Shown here: piece after piece, positions 7,438 to 15,558 of the stretch
How the letters are laid out: each line of letters opens with the position of its first letter
How positions within the stretch are numbered: the stretch's first letter is position 1
Source of the DNA: JAWVZS01 sp964507825
Lineage (GTDB): Archaea; Thermoproteota; Nitrososphaeria; Nitrososphaerales; Nitrosopumilaceae
Direction of reading: 5' to 3'
DNA: 33,501 nt
Assembly (NCBI GenBank): GCA_964507825.1
Contig: CAZDQM010000060.1
Location: forward strand, 1-33,501
Notes under the pieces: model-generated
What the model saw: the letters and a program-made list of their open reading frames with translations, nothing else
Told to the model about the DNA's origin: nothing
Databases searched by the model: none
Position numbers and translations under genes: made by a program

Positions 7438-8346
7438 TCAAATCAGCGACAGTAAAAGCGCCTTTTGGGTGTGAAGGCGGTTCTCTGCCTCAAGCCAGAC
7501 TGCCGAGCGCGGCCCGTCGATGACTGACGGCGTAACCTCGACATTGCGCTTTGCCGGAAGACAGTGCAGGAAAATGGAATCTTTGTGTGATTTTTTGATA
7601 ATATAGTCGTTAATTTGATATTTTGGATAGAATTTCATCGCACGTTTTGGGTTTTTGTTGTGAATCGAGGTGAATGTATCAGTGGCGACTATATCAGCGT
7701 CTGAAACTGCCTTGGCCGGATCGGTTGTCAGTACTACATTGGTATTTTTGCGGCATTCCATGACCACTTTTCTGCTGGGCTCAAATCCCCTGGGCGACGC
7801 GATGTGAATTTCAGAACCCGCCAGCGCGCATCCATGGATCATCGAATTGCAGACGTTGTTTCCATCTCCCACCCAGGCAATCTTTAGTCCGGAAATTCTG
7901 CCCTTTTTTTCCTTGATTGTCATAAAGTCAGCAAGAGTCTGGCACGGGTGAAACGAGTCCGAGAGTCCGTTGATCACGGGTACCGACGAGTGGGCCGCTA
8001 GTTCTACCAGAGATTCATGATTATAAACGCGAGCCATTATGCAGTTAACGTAACGCGACAACGTCATCGCAGTATCCCTTATAGTTTCGCCGCGGGATAG
8101 CTGCATGTCGGCGGCTTGCAGGTTTACAGCATGGCCGCCAAGCTGAAACATGCCGGTCTCAAAGCTTATCCTTGTTCGCGTTGAGGGCTTTTCGAAGATC
8201 ATTGCAAGCGTTTTGTTTGCAAGGGGGCGTTTGGTGCCACCACGTTTCAATTCCTTTTTTAATCGGATGGCATGATCTATTATATGGGAAAACTCCTTCT
8301 TGCTTAGTTCACCTAACGTGAGTAGATCCTTGTTTTTTAGTTTCAT
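7438..8346 (-). CDS. argF: Ornithine carbamoyltransferase
   Basis: The 302-residue enzyme transfers the carbamoyl group to ornithine to give citrulline in arginine synthesis. The carbamoyl-phosphate motif STRTR is at residues 55-59, HPCQ at 133-136, and the catalytic HCLP at 261-264. These motifs and the length define the aspartate/ornithine carbamoyltransferase family. HCLP and the surrounding HCLPAKRN favour ornithine over aspartate. One point is odd: the ornithine-binding loop, usually S-M-G after a D-x-W/F, reads DTFTSIH (223-229), so the SMG signature is absent. This may be a lineage variant. The ATG overlaps the ftsY stop (ATGA), making it the third gene of pfdA-ftsY-argF, a grouping with no evident functional link. 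Confidence 0.9.
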   Translation of the reverse strand: MKLKNKDLLTLGELSKKEFSHIIDHAIRLKKELKRGGTKRPLANKTLAMIFEKPSTRTRISFETGMFQLGGHAVNLQAADMQLSRGETIRDTAMTLSRYVNCIMARVYNHESLVELAAHSSVPVINGLSDSFHPCQTLADFMTIKEKKGRISGLKIAWVGDGNNVCNSMIHGCALAGSEIHIASPRGFEPSRKVVMECRKNTNVVLTTDPAKAVSDADIVATDTFTSIHNKNPKRAMKFYPKYQINDYIIKKSHKDSIFLHCLPAKRNVEVTPSVIDGPRSAVWLEAENRLHTQKALLLSLI

Positions 8347-9659
8347 TTCTTAAAGAGTCCGAGTAGGCCATGTTTCTTTTTAGGTTTTTCCTCATCATCA
8401 TGATACTCGCCCTCACTATCAGGCCTTCCGTTTTTGATCCATTCACGGATCTCTACTGCCATCTTTCTTGCATCCTTGTCTGATTCAGGCGACGGTACAT
8501 CATGTAATCGGGCATAGGTAGCAATGTCCTCATCACCGATTCCCTCAAAAGGATCATCGGATTTACCTTCGGGTTTCACGTTACTAGATTCCATACTTTG
8601 TGTTTTTGCGGCTTTAAATCCTGTAATCTCCGGTTCCATGACTTTAGGTTCCATGTTATCTGTTTTCACACTTTCTGGTTGCGCTATTTCAGGTTCCATG
8701 GCTTTAGGTTCTGTACCCTTGATCTCCGCGTCTCGCGTCAAATCAACGCCATCAATGCTTCCAAATACTGTACTCAGAAACAATTTCTTGTCAAACGGCT
8801 TTAAATCATCATATTCCTGACCTGTGCCAATAAACATCACCGGTGCCAAGGTAATCTTTACGATGGATAGTGCCGCTCCTCCACGCGCATCTGCATCCCC
8901 CTTTGTCAGAATAGCGCCATCAAACTTGGTATACTCGTGGAATTCTCTTGCCTGGTTTACGGTATCATTACCCGCAAGGGAATCACCTACAAAGATCTTG
9001 AGGCTGGGCTTTACGACCTTGATGATTTTTTCAATTTGTTCCATCAGGTTCTTGCTAGTCTGCATTCTTCCGGCAGTGTCTACTAGTACACAATCAACAC
9101 CGTGGGACCTAGCATAAAGTACGGCGTCTCTAGCCACGGCTGCAGGATCCGAACCGTAATTTTGCGCGACGATCTTCAGGTTCAGGCGCTTTGTGTGTTC
9201 CCTTAGCTGCTCAATCGCACCTGCCCGGAAGGTGTCCGCCGCCGCAATAACTACGGAATATTTTGATTTTTGAAGAAGGCGCGCCACCTTTGCAAGGCTT
9301 GTAGTCTTTCCCGTCCCGTTAATTCCGACAAAGAGTATGATGCACGGCTCGTTTCGGTCCTTAAAGTCATCTATAACTGAAAAGAGATCAATGGCACCTG
9401 CATCATCAAACAGGTCGGAAATGATCCGAACAAGGCTGTCGCGAACAAACATCTCAATTGATTTTTTTTCTACACGAGTTCCAATCAGCTTGGATTTCAA
9501 GTCATCCTTTATCGAGTCAATGACTTCTGTTGCAACATCAGACTCTAGCAGCGCGACTTCAAGTTCAAACAATACCTCTTCGATGTTTTTTTCCTTAAGC
9601 TCTCTTTCCCCTAGACTCTTTGACGCATTAGAAAATGCGGTCTTGATCTTGTCAAACAT
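8343..9659 (-). CDS. ftsY: SRP receptor GTPase FtsY with an unusual C-terminal extension
   Basis: This 438-residue protein is the receptor that docks SRP-ribosome complexes at the membrane. The N domain occupies about 1-95 and the G domain about 100-305, with G1 GINGTGKTT (112-120), DTFRAGA (142-148), DTAGR (194-198) and TKGDADARGG (252-261). FtsY would normally end near FLSTVFGSIDG (294-304). Here a further 130 residues follow: a linker with degenerate repeats (TEPKAMEPEI, MEPKVMEPEI), then an acidic, probably helical part (370-420), and a basic/hydrophobic end (KKKHGLLGLFKK) that could touch membrane lipid. In many FtsY proteins the acidic extension is N-terminal; here the N-terminus is short, starting MFDKIKTAFS. 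Start ATG lies 6 nt after the pfdA stop. Confidence 0.93.
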   Translation of the reverse strand: MFDKIKTAFSNASKSLGERELKEKNIEEVLFELEVALLESDVATEVIDSIKDDLKSKLIGTRVEKKSIEMFVRDSLVRIISDLFDDAGAIDLFSVIDDFKDRNEPCIILFVGINGTGKTTSLAKVARLLQKSKYSVVIAAADTFRAGAIEQLREHTKRLNLKIVAQNYGSDPAAVARDAVLYARSHGVDCVLVDTAGRMQTSKNLMEQIEKIIKVVKPSLKIFVGDSLAGNDTVNQAREFHEYTKFDGAILTKGDADARGGAALSIVKITLAPVMFIGTGQEYDDLKPFDKKLFLSTVFGSIDGVDLTRDAEIKGTEPKAMEPEIAQPESVKTDNMEPKVMEPEITGFKAAKTQSMESSNVKPEGKSDDPFEGIGDEDIATYARLHDVPSPESDKDARKMAVEIREWIKNGRPDSEGEYHDDEEKPKKKHGLLGLFKK

Positions 9660-9664
9660 TTTTC

Positions 9665-10084
9665 CTAGTTGCTTTTGTTCGCCGCCTTGGCAAATTTGTT
9701 AAATTCATGTTTACTCTGCTCTAGTCTGTTTACGATCTCTTGCTTTTGTGCATGGATATTCTTTGCAATGACCTGTAACGACTGGATGCGTGTCTCAAGG
9801 AAATTTAATGTAGAGGTCACGTCCTTTTCAATAAAAACACCAGCGCCCACATTGATTACAAAGCCATTCTTTGAAGAGATCTGTGATTTGGCAAATGTCG
9901 TCGAACCAATCGGAGTCAGTGTTTCAAAATCATCCCCTTTCTCCAGGGCCCGGATCGCGTCGATGGAAGAATGGGCATCCCTCAGTATGTTGCCAATAGC
10001 GGTTTCATTTTTGTTTATTTCAATAAACTGATGTTCCAGAGCCTGCATTTGGTTGATTAACGACTGTGCTTCTTCCTTGCTCAT
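9665..10084 (-). CDS. pfdA: Prefoldin alpha subunit (GimC)
   Basis: The 139-residue protein has two long coiled-coil halves (about 2-48 and 95-135) flanking a beta-hairpin segment containing TPIGSTTFAK and the conserved NVGAGVFIEKD. This is the prefoldin alpha layout: two alpha and four beta subunits form a jellyfish-like hexamer that passes unfolded proteins to the thermosome. The pfdA-ftsY adjacency is widespread in archaea. The ATG has a TATA box 28 nt upstream and no ribosome binding site, so the transcript is likely leaderless. Confidence 0.93.
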   Translation of the reverse strand: MSKEEAQSLINQMQALEHQFIEINKNETAIGNILRDAHSSIDAIRALEKGDDFETLTPIGSTTFAKSQISSKNGFVINVGAGVFIEKDVTSTLNFLETRIQSLQVIAKNIHAQKQEIVNRLEQSKHEFNKFAKAANKSN

Positions 10085-10505
10085 GTAGCAAAAGATCTTA
10101 CGGATGGTTATAAATTCATTTGAAGTTCATGTATAATACAGATTTGAAAGAGTAAATCGTGCAAATGCGCCCAATGACCGGCAGGGCAAAAGTCCAATCA
10201 GAATATCATGGGAGGTATTCCATTATGATGCGTGTGCGTATTTTACAGATTGTGATCACGTGTCAGGTAATATTCAGAAAATACCCCAAGATGAATTCAG
10301 TATTTTCTTGAGTCATTATCTAGTGTAAATATAATCGGCGACATGAAATAATAGACAAGTATTCATGGTTTTTCTACATGCACGAGTTCACACTAATTAT
10401 TACAATGCCGATTTCAAATTATTTGCCATAACAGAATTCATGCCTGCAATGGAATCGCACACGGTAAAAATCCATGTTTGAAATAAATAAAAAATAGGGT
10501 TGTGC
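10085..10505. other. 421-bp intergenic region with one hairpin, no gene seen
   Basis: No plausible coding frame or tRNA is seen between pfdA and the sod stop codon. The region is AT-rich. It holds a 9-bp perfect inverted repeat, AGAAAATAC (10276-10284) and GTATTTTCT (10300-10308), with a 15-nt spacer. This could be the 3' end structure of the sod transcript, about 200 nt past its stop, or a regulator site. The stretch from 10440 to 10500 contains an AT-rich run just downstream of sod. Confidence 0.5.
10108..10116 (-). promoter_or_regulatory. TATA box of pfdA-ftsY-argF
   Basis: On the minus strand AATTTATAA, centred 28 nt before the pfdA start codon. This is the standard archaeal spacing for a transcript beginning at or next to the ATG. 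Confidence 0.6.
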
Positions 10506-11123
10506 CTATAATCGGCCAAGCCTGTCATTGACTTCGTCCCAGTTGACCACGTTCCACCACGCGGCAACATAATCAGGACGCTTGTTTTGATACTTTAGAT
10601 AGTATGCATGCTCCCAAACATCGCAACCAAGCAACGGAACTAGACCCTCAGTTCTAGGACTCGTCTGGTTTGGCATCGTCTTGAACTCTACCTTGGATGT
10701 AGAAGGGTTGTAGACCAGCCATCCCCAGCCGCTGCCTTGGATGACCGCGGTACTTGATGAGAACTTTTCCTTAAAGTCGGCAAAGCTTCCAAAGGAGGAA
10801 TTGATTGCATCTGCAACCGCCCCGCCCGGCTCTCCGCCGCCGTTTGATTTCATGCTGTTCCAGAACAGGCGGTGATTGTCATATCCGCCGCCGTTGAAGT
10901 TGATTGCACTTTTCTGCGCTTCAGGAACCTGGTTCAGATCAGATAGAATTTCAACGATATCCTTGTTCTGAATGTCTTCAGGGCATTTGTCCAATGCGGC
11001 ATTGAGCTTGTCCGTGTATGTCTGATGGTGCTTTGAATGGTGGATTTCCATGGTTCGTGCGTCTATGTGCGGCTCTAATGCGTCGTATGCATACGGCATT
11101 TCTGGTAGTGTGTATTTTCCCAT
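10506..11123 (-). CDS. sod: Iron/manganese superoxide dismutase
   Basis: This 205-residue enzyme converts superoxide to oxygen and hydrogen peroxide. The metal ligands are visible: His28 (in EIHHSKHHQTY), His84 (GGYDNHRLFW), Asp168 and His172 (GCDVWEHAYYLKYQNKRPDYV carries both). GGG before YDNH and the PNQTSP segment with Gln152 resemble manganese or cambialistic enzymes more than strict iron enzymes; metal preference is inferred. No signal peptide is present, so it is cytoplasmic. It is a single-gene unit with its own TATA-like box. Confidence 0.97.
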   Translation of the reverse strand: MGKYTLPEMPYAYDALEPHIDARTMEIHHSKHHQTYTDKLNAALDKCPEDIQNKDIVEILSDLNQVPEAQKSAINFNGGGYDNHRLFWNSMKSNGGGEPGGAVADAINSSFGSFADFKEKFSSSTAVIQGSGWGWLVYNPSTSKVEFKTMPNQTSPRTEGLVPLLGCDVWEHAYYLKYQNKRPDYVAAWWNVVNWDEVNDRLGRL

Positions 11124-11500
11124 ACGTGCGATGATTAGCCCATTCCATTTATTGGTTTAGTCTGCAAGGCCTAGGTTTATCGATTAATCTAGCATGTAAG
11201 ACGGCCTTGTAAGTCCCGGCATCAATCCATGTTTGGATGTAATCACCCCATGTGTAACAGAATCAGGATATTTGCCTAGTCCAACCTGTCCAATATATCA
11301 TTGCACTCTGAATCATAAAGATGAAACCGCCAAATTATGGAATCCAGATATCAATTTAAAAAGTCAGAATTCCCATGTGCCCCCCGAACCCGGACAGAGA
11401 TTTCCACGATATAATCATGGCTGTAACGTACCCCCGTCTGTCTCCTGCATTGCGCCATCCATGGCAATTGATTTTTACCTGCATTGCAGATAGCAAAACT
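11124..11500. other. Divergent region between sod and the subtilase
   Basis: It holds the sod promoter on its left. To the right lie two possible TATA boxes for the subtilase: TTTAAAAA at 11353-11360 and a weaker TTTTTA at 11472-11477. The subtilase frame stays open leftward to ATG 11375, so the right 126 bp may be coding if a longer start is used. Nothing else was recognised. Confidence 0.4.
11146..11154 (-). promoter_or_regulatory. TATA-like box of sod
   Basis: On the minus strand CAATAAATG, centred 27 nt upstream of the sod ATG at 11123. The sequence is weaker than the TTTATA boxes elsewhere, but the spacing is exact. Confidence 0.4.
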
Positions 11501-13552
11501 GTGCGGGCATCATGGATAATTTCAATCTTAATCATATCTTCAGTAATCATTACCACGCTATCCGTCCTAGACTCGGATTCGAAATCGAGACTGCTTTTGG
11601 ACAACAGCGCCCCGTATATAGGCGCAGATATAATCCAGTCCGACGGATATACTGGAAAGGACGTCACGATAGCAGTTATTGATACGGGTATCGATTTCTC
11701 ACATCCAGACCTGCGCGGATTTCCCAAGGGTGAAGATGTTGCCGCCAAAGGACACAACTTTGTAAACGTGTTTGAGGCGCCTAACGACACAAACGGCCAC
11801 GGGACTCAGGTGGCCGGAATAATCGTAGCAGACGGCGGTATACGTGGCGTTGCGCCAGATGCAAGAATTCTTGCATACAAGGTCTCAGCCGACGGGGAAT
11901 CGGTCTCATCAGAACTAATAGTAAAGGCAATCCAAAAGGCGACTGCCGACGGTGCAGACATAATAAACATAAGCCTAGGAGTAAACAAGACAAACTCTAG
12001 AATTGATTCAGCAGTCAACGAGGCAATCAGAAATGGGGTATTCGTAGTAGTTGCCGCAGGAAACGACGGGCCGCTACAGGGAACAATCGGGAGTCCCGGC
12101 AGAAATCCAAACGCGATAACGGTCGGGGCCACCTACAACAACGTAACCTCTAGCCTAGTATCCACCCTTGAGATCAACGAAAAGCAGTACCAGGTGATTC
12201 CGATGCTGGGCATCGATGCCATTGCTGAACCGGTCAGGGGTAGCATAGTATTTGGCAGCTATGGAAGAAATCAGGACTTGGAATCAACGGATATAGTAGA
12301 CTCTGTACTACTAGTAGAGCGCGGAAGTGACATAGACGGGGAGCTCGTATACTTTACCGAAAAGGAGTTTCATGCTGCAAATGCAGGCGCCAAGGCAGTT
12401 ATCGTGTACAATAACGAGCCGGGATTGTATCTTGGCGACGTCTCTGAGAGCTTTACGCTAGATGACTATTCCCCAAGAATACCAATAGTATCCCTGTCGC
12501 AAAAGGACGGGCTGGAGATCAGAGAATCCATAGGCGAAATAACCGAGGGAATCCTAAACGTGTTTTACAATCCCGATTACGTTGCATTCTTTAGCTCCCG
12601 TGGACCCGCATCCCCGTTTTACATAAAGCCGGATCTTGTCGCGCCGGGGACGTTGATCAACTCTACACATACAGGCGGCGCCTACAGCTTTTCAAGCGGA
12701 ACAAGCTTTGCCGTCCCGCACGTGGCAGGCTCTGCCGCGCTGCTCTTGGAAAAATATCCCGGAATGGAACCAGACGAATTAAAGTCGCTGTTGACTACGA
12801 CAACCGTGCCGGTGACAGACATATACGGCAATAATTTTTCACCAAATGATGCCGGGGCCGGACGGCTGAGTCTAGAGGGCGCGTTTAATGCAGAATTAAT
12901 CATACAGCCAACATTTCTGATCATGACGTTTTCACCGGCAGAGGCAGAACAGTCTGCGCTACTATCCATCAATAAAATCGACGGAGGAAAGCCCGATAAT
13001 ATCGCAGTAAGTATAGAGTCCCCAGAGTTTGTAAAAACAGATTATACCATATACGGAAACAGTATAGAAATCCGTGGAATGATTTTAGCGGCAGAGTTTG
13101 GCGACTCTGAAGGGATGATAAATCTAGAACACAATGGCACAAAGTACAGGATTCCGATAATATTCAAGCACGTCCAGGGCTCCGTATCCGTAAGCGAGGA
13201 CAAGGGAATAATCAGCCTTGACGTGACAAACCCCATAGACTGGAAGTATGCAAAGATCTCCATGATCAACGGCGAGACGGGAGAGTCACGTACGACCTCA
13301 ATTACGCCACAGCGCGATTCGTCCATAACGATACCGGCACCCGGAAAGTACTGGATAGAGTCAAGGATTAGTTCAGGTGATGATATAGTATATGCATACG
13401 ACGTGGTTATAGTCGATGTAATAGGGCCGGCAGGAGCGAATCCGCTTTACCTGCTGGGTATTTCAGAGAGACCCATCTACATCATAACGGGGATAGTAGT
13501 AATTGTAGGAATAGCCGGCATCATGTTTGGTGTGTCGAGTCGCAGAACCTAG
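11501..13552 (+). CDS. Membrane-anchored subtilisin-like serine protease (S8)
   Basis: With the start at GTG 11501 the protein has 683 residues. Residues 2-24 are a hydrophobic export signal or anchor. The catalytic triad is Asp61 (VIDTGIDFSHPDL), His100 (NGHGTQVAGI) and Ser402 (SSGTSFAVPHVAGS), with the oxyanion Asn188 in AAGND. A protease-associated (PA) domain is inserted at about 258-348. After the catalytic domain come about 200 residues of beta-rich sequence and a C-terminal transmembrane helix before SSRRT. This predicts an envelope protease facing outside. Start choice: in-frame ATGs at 11375 and 11417 are possible, but GTG 11501 puts an Arg right before the helix and has TTTTTA 26 nt upstream. 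The stop overlaps that of pckA in a shared CTAG. Confidence 0.9.
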   Translation: MRASWIISILIISSVIITTLSVLDSDSKSRLLLDNSAPYIGADIIQSDGYTGKDVTIAVIDTGIDFSHPDLRGFPKGEDVAAKGHNFVNVFEAPNDTNGHGTQVAGIIVADGGIRGVAPDARILAYKVSADGESVSSELIVKAIQKATADGADIINISLGVNKTNSRIDSAVNEAIRNGVFVVVAAGNDGPLQGTIGSPGRNPNAITVGATYNNVTSSLVSTLEINEKQYQVIPMLGIDAIAEPVRGSIVFGSYGRNQDLESTDIVDSVLLVERGSDIDGELVYFTEKEFHAANAGAKAVIVYNNEPGLYLGDVSESFTLDDYSPRIPIVSLSQKDGLEIRESIGEITEGILNVFYNPDYVAFFSSRGPASPFYIKPDLVAPGTLINSTHTGGAYSFSSGTSFAVPHVAGSAALLLEKYPGMEPDELKSLLTTTTVPVTDIYGNNFSPNDAGAGRLSLEGAFNAELIIQPTFLIMTFSPAEAEQSALLSINKIDGGKPDNIAVSIESPEFVKTDYTIYGNSIEIRGMILAAEFGDSEGMINLEHNGTKYRIPIIFKHVQGSVSVSEDKGIISLDVTNPIDWKYAKISMINGETGESRTTSITPQRDSSITIPAPGKYWIESRISSGDDIVYAYDVVIVDVIGPAGANPLYLLGISERPIYIITGIVVIVGIAGIMFGVSSRRT

Positions 13553-15156
13553 GATGAGCGCGGGCCCGCAGCTATTATTCCCGGATCGATATTTTCAAAC
13601 TTTTTAAAGTTCTCACCGAACATCTGTGCCAGTTTCTTTGCAGATAGATCATAGGAATCCTTGTCCTGCCACGTGTTTCTTGGATCCAGAATCTCCGAGG
13701 GTACACCAGGGCACTCGGTTGGAACGTCCAAGTTGAACAGGTTATCATGGGAGTATTTCACAATGTCCAGTGCGCCTGTGAGCGCGGCCGTAACCATTGC
13801 CCTGCTGTATTGTAATTTTACCCTCTTGCCTACGCCGTACGGGCCGCCCGACCATCCGGTGTTAATCAGGTATACTACGGTGTTGTGCTCCTTTATCTTG
13901 TCTCCAAGCAGCTTTGCATAAACCGACGCGGGTCGTGGCATGAACGGCGCGCCAAAGCATTCTGAAAACACCGCCTTGGGTTCCTTTATTCCACGCTCGG
14001 TTCCGGCCAGCTTGCTGGTGTATCCAGACATAAAGTGAAACATGGCGCCCTCTTTGGTCAGCCTAGAGATCGGCGGCAGGACTCCTAGTGCATCCGCGGT
14101 CAGAAAGACGACTACCTTTGGATGCCCGCCCGTGCTTGGAAATACGGCGCCCGGGATATAGTCAAGCGGGTATGCCGCCCTAGTGTTCTCAGTCAGGCGA
14201 CCGTCGGCAAAATCAGGCTTTAGCGTATCCTTGTCGATTACGACGTTCTCAAGTACGGCGCCCGACTTGATGGCGTTCCATATCTGGGGCTCGGACTCTT
14301 TTGCTAGGTTGATGCATTTTGCATAACATCCTCCCTCGAAATTAAAGACGCCGCCATCCGACCATCCATGCTCATCATCACCAATCAGACTCCTGTTCTC
14401 GTCTGCTGACAGCGTGGTCTTTCCGGTACCAGACAGGCCAAAGAACAGCGCGGTATCCCCGTCGGGCCCTATGTTTGCCGAGCAGTGCATCGGGAATATG
14501 CCCCTTGATGGCAGTAGAAAATTCATGACACCAAACATCGACTTTTTCATCTCGCCGGCATACCTTGTACCCCCAATGAGGACTAGTCTCCTAGACAGGT
14601 CGATGAGTATGAATATGTTTGAGTCCGTACCGTCGACCTCAGGAATTGATTCAAAATCGTTTATGCACATTATGGTAAACTCGGGCTCATGATCCTCTAG
14701 CTCGCCGGTCGTCGGCCTGATGAAGAGCTGCCTTGCAAACAGGCTCTGCCACGCGTGATCATTTATCACGCGGATTGCAAGTCGATTATTCTTGTCTGCA
14801 CCGACAAACCCATCAAAGACATAGAGTTCTTTGCCGTCGACAAATCTTTTCATTTTTTCAAGTATCTGTTCGAACTTGTCGGAGGGGAACTGGTGGTTAA
14901 TCTTCCCCCATGTGACCGTCTGATGCGTCGTATCATCATATACTATGTACCTGTCATCAGGTGAGCGGCCCGTGAACTTGCCGGTCCTTACGGCAAGTGA
15001 TCCGGTGGAGGTCACTATGCCGTCATTCTGCCTTACGGCCATGCTTACAAGATCTTCTGGAGACATGTTCCGGTGTATCGTGGACGGATGCAGTCCAAAC
15101 TCCTCAATCTGGGAGACAAACCTGCTGGTGACGGCAGGCTGGGCACCGTCACTCAT
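13549..15156 (-). CDS. pckA: Phosphoenolpyruvate carboxykinase (ATP)
   Basis: This enzyme of 535 residues catalyses oxaloacetate + ATP to phosphoenolpyruvate + CO2 + ADP, the first step of gluconeogenesis or, in reverse, anaplerosis. It carries RTGKFTGRSPDDRYIV near the N-terminus, LIGGTRYAGEMKKSMF, MHCSAN, the ATP-binding GLSGTGKTTLS and GDDEHGW metal-binding segment, and ENTRAAYPLDYIP. These identify the ATP-dependent family, not the GTP-dependent one common in other archaea. The frame opens at GTG 15174, but GGAGG lies 7 nt before ATG 15156, so that start (MSDGAQPAV) is chosen. The TATA box at 15192-15200 predicts a short leader that contains this site. Repeat copy A lies 89 bp upstream. 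Confidence 0.95.
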   Translation of the reverse strand: MSDGAQPAVTSRFVSQIEEFGLHPSTIHRNMSPEDLVSMAVRQNDGIVTSTGSLAVRTGKFTGRSPDDRYIVYDDTTHQTVTWGKINHQFPSDKFEQILEKMKRFVDGKELYVFDGFVGADKNNRLAIRVINDHAWQSLFARQLFIRPTTGELEDHEPEFTIMCINDFESIPEVDGTDSNIFILIDLSRRLVLIGGTRYAGEMKKSMFGVMNFLLPSRGIFPMHCSANIGPDGDTALFFGLSGTGKTTLSADENRSLIGDDEHGWSDGGVFNFEGGCYAKCINLAKESEPQIWNAIKSGAVLENVVIDKDTLKPDFADGRLTENTRAAYPLDYIPGAVFPSTGGHPKVVVFLTADALGVLPPISRLTKEGAMFHFMSGYTSKLAGTERGIKEPKAVFSECFGAPFMPRPASVYAKLLGDKIKEHNTVVYLINTGWSGGPYGVGKRVKLQYSRAMVTAALTGALDIVKYSHDNLFNLDVPTECPGVPSEILDPRNTWQDKDSYDLSAKKLAQMFGENFKKFENIDPGIIAAGPRSS

Positions 15157-15191
15157 CTGCATTCCTCCAATCACTAGTCAAACACGTCATT

Positions 15192-15200
15192 GAATAAATC
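15192..15200 (-). promoter_or_regulatory. TATA box of pckA, with a Shine-Dalgarno leader
   Basis: On the minus strand GATTTATTC. Transcription about 26 nt downstream gives a roughly 15-nt leader in which GGAGG (complement at 15163-15168) is correctly placed for ATG 15156. Most other genes here seem leaderless, so this is a contrasting arrangement. Confidence 0.5.
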
Positions 15201-15244
15201 GATTCGGCCTGAATTTCCTTATTATCTCTTCCCCTTACGTGGGT

Positions 15245-15324
15245 GTACACACTCAGGCTGATTCGGGATTTATACCCGAATGTGTTGAGTTAGGCATAAT
15301 GCCTCAGTCGGCCTGACCTTGTAC
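15245..15324 (+). repeat. 80-bp dispersed element, copy A
   Basis: One of four related elements (others at 17266, 22523 and 33036). Ends are GTACACACTCAGG and CCTGACCTTGTAC, which are imperfect inverted repeats. Two internal hairpins are visible: ATTCGGG (15261-15267) pairs perfectly with CCCGAAT (15275-15281) around a 7-nt loop, and GTTAGGC (15289-15295) pairs with GCCTGAC (15311-15317) around a 15-nt loop with one G-T. It sits upstream of the pckA promoter. Confidence 0.85.
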
Positions 15325-15335
15325 TCTGTTGTACA

Positions 15336-15357
15336 AAAATTAGGTCGTCCTAATTTT
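15336..15357 (-). terminator. Hairpin with U-run, possible terminator
   Basis: AAAATTAGG and CCTAATTTT form a perfect 9-bp stem with a 4-nt loop. On the minus strand the stem is followed by a T run and GTAC, resembling an intrinsic terminator for the DUF5655 gene about 200 nt upstream. It also abuts repeat copy A, so it may belong to that insertion. Confidence 0.45.
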
Positions 15358-15558
15358 AGGCGATCAGTCAAAGGCTGTTTTACATTCAATCGTAAAAACG
15401 TACGAGAATCAGGCTAGAGGCAGATCTGCTAGTCACGAATGCAAGAATGGTAGAAAGACGCGATATATTGCCGTGGAGATTATGGAGGACTAGCGCGTGT
15501 AGTTGTGACAAGTCACATTCCGCATATAACCAAATGAGCATTTTGCCTTGAATCTAGA

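Noticed and set aside
11375..11500. 42-residue extension at the start of the subtilase
   Set aside because: No signal-like feature and no correctly spaced TATA box for ATG 11375; GTG 11501 fits better, although this is not certain.
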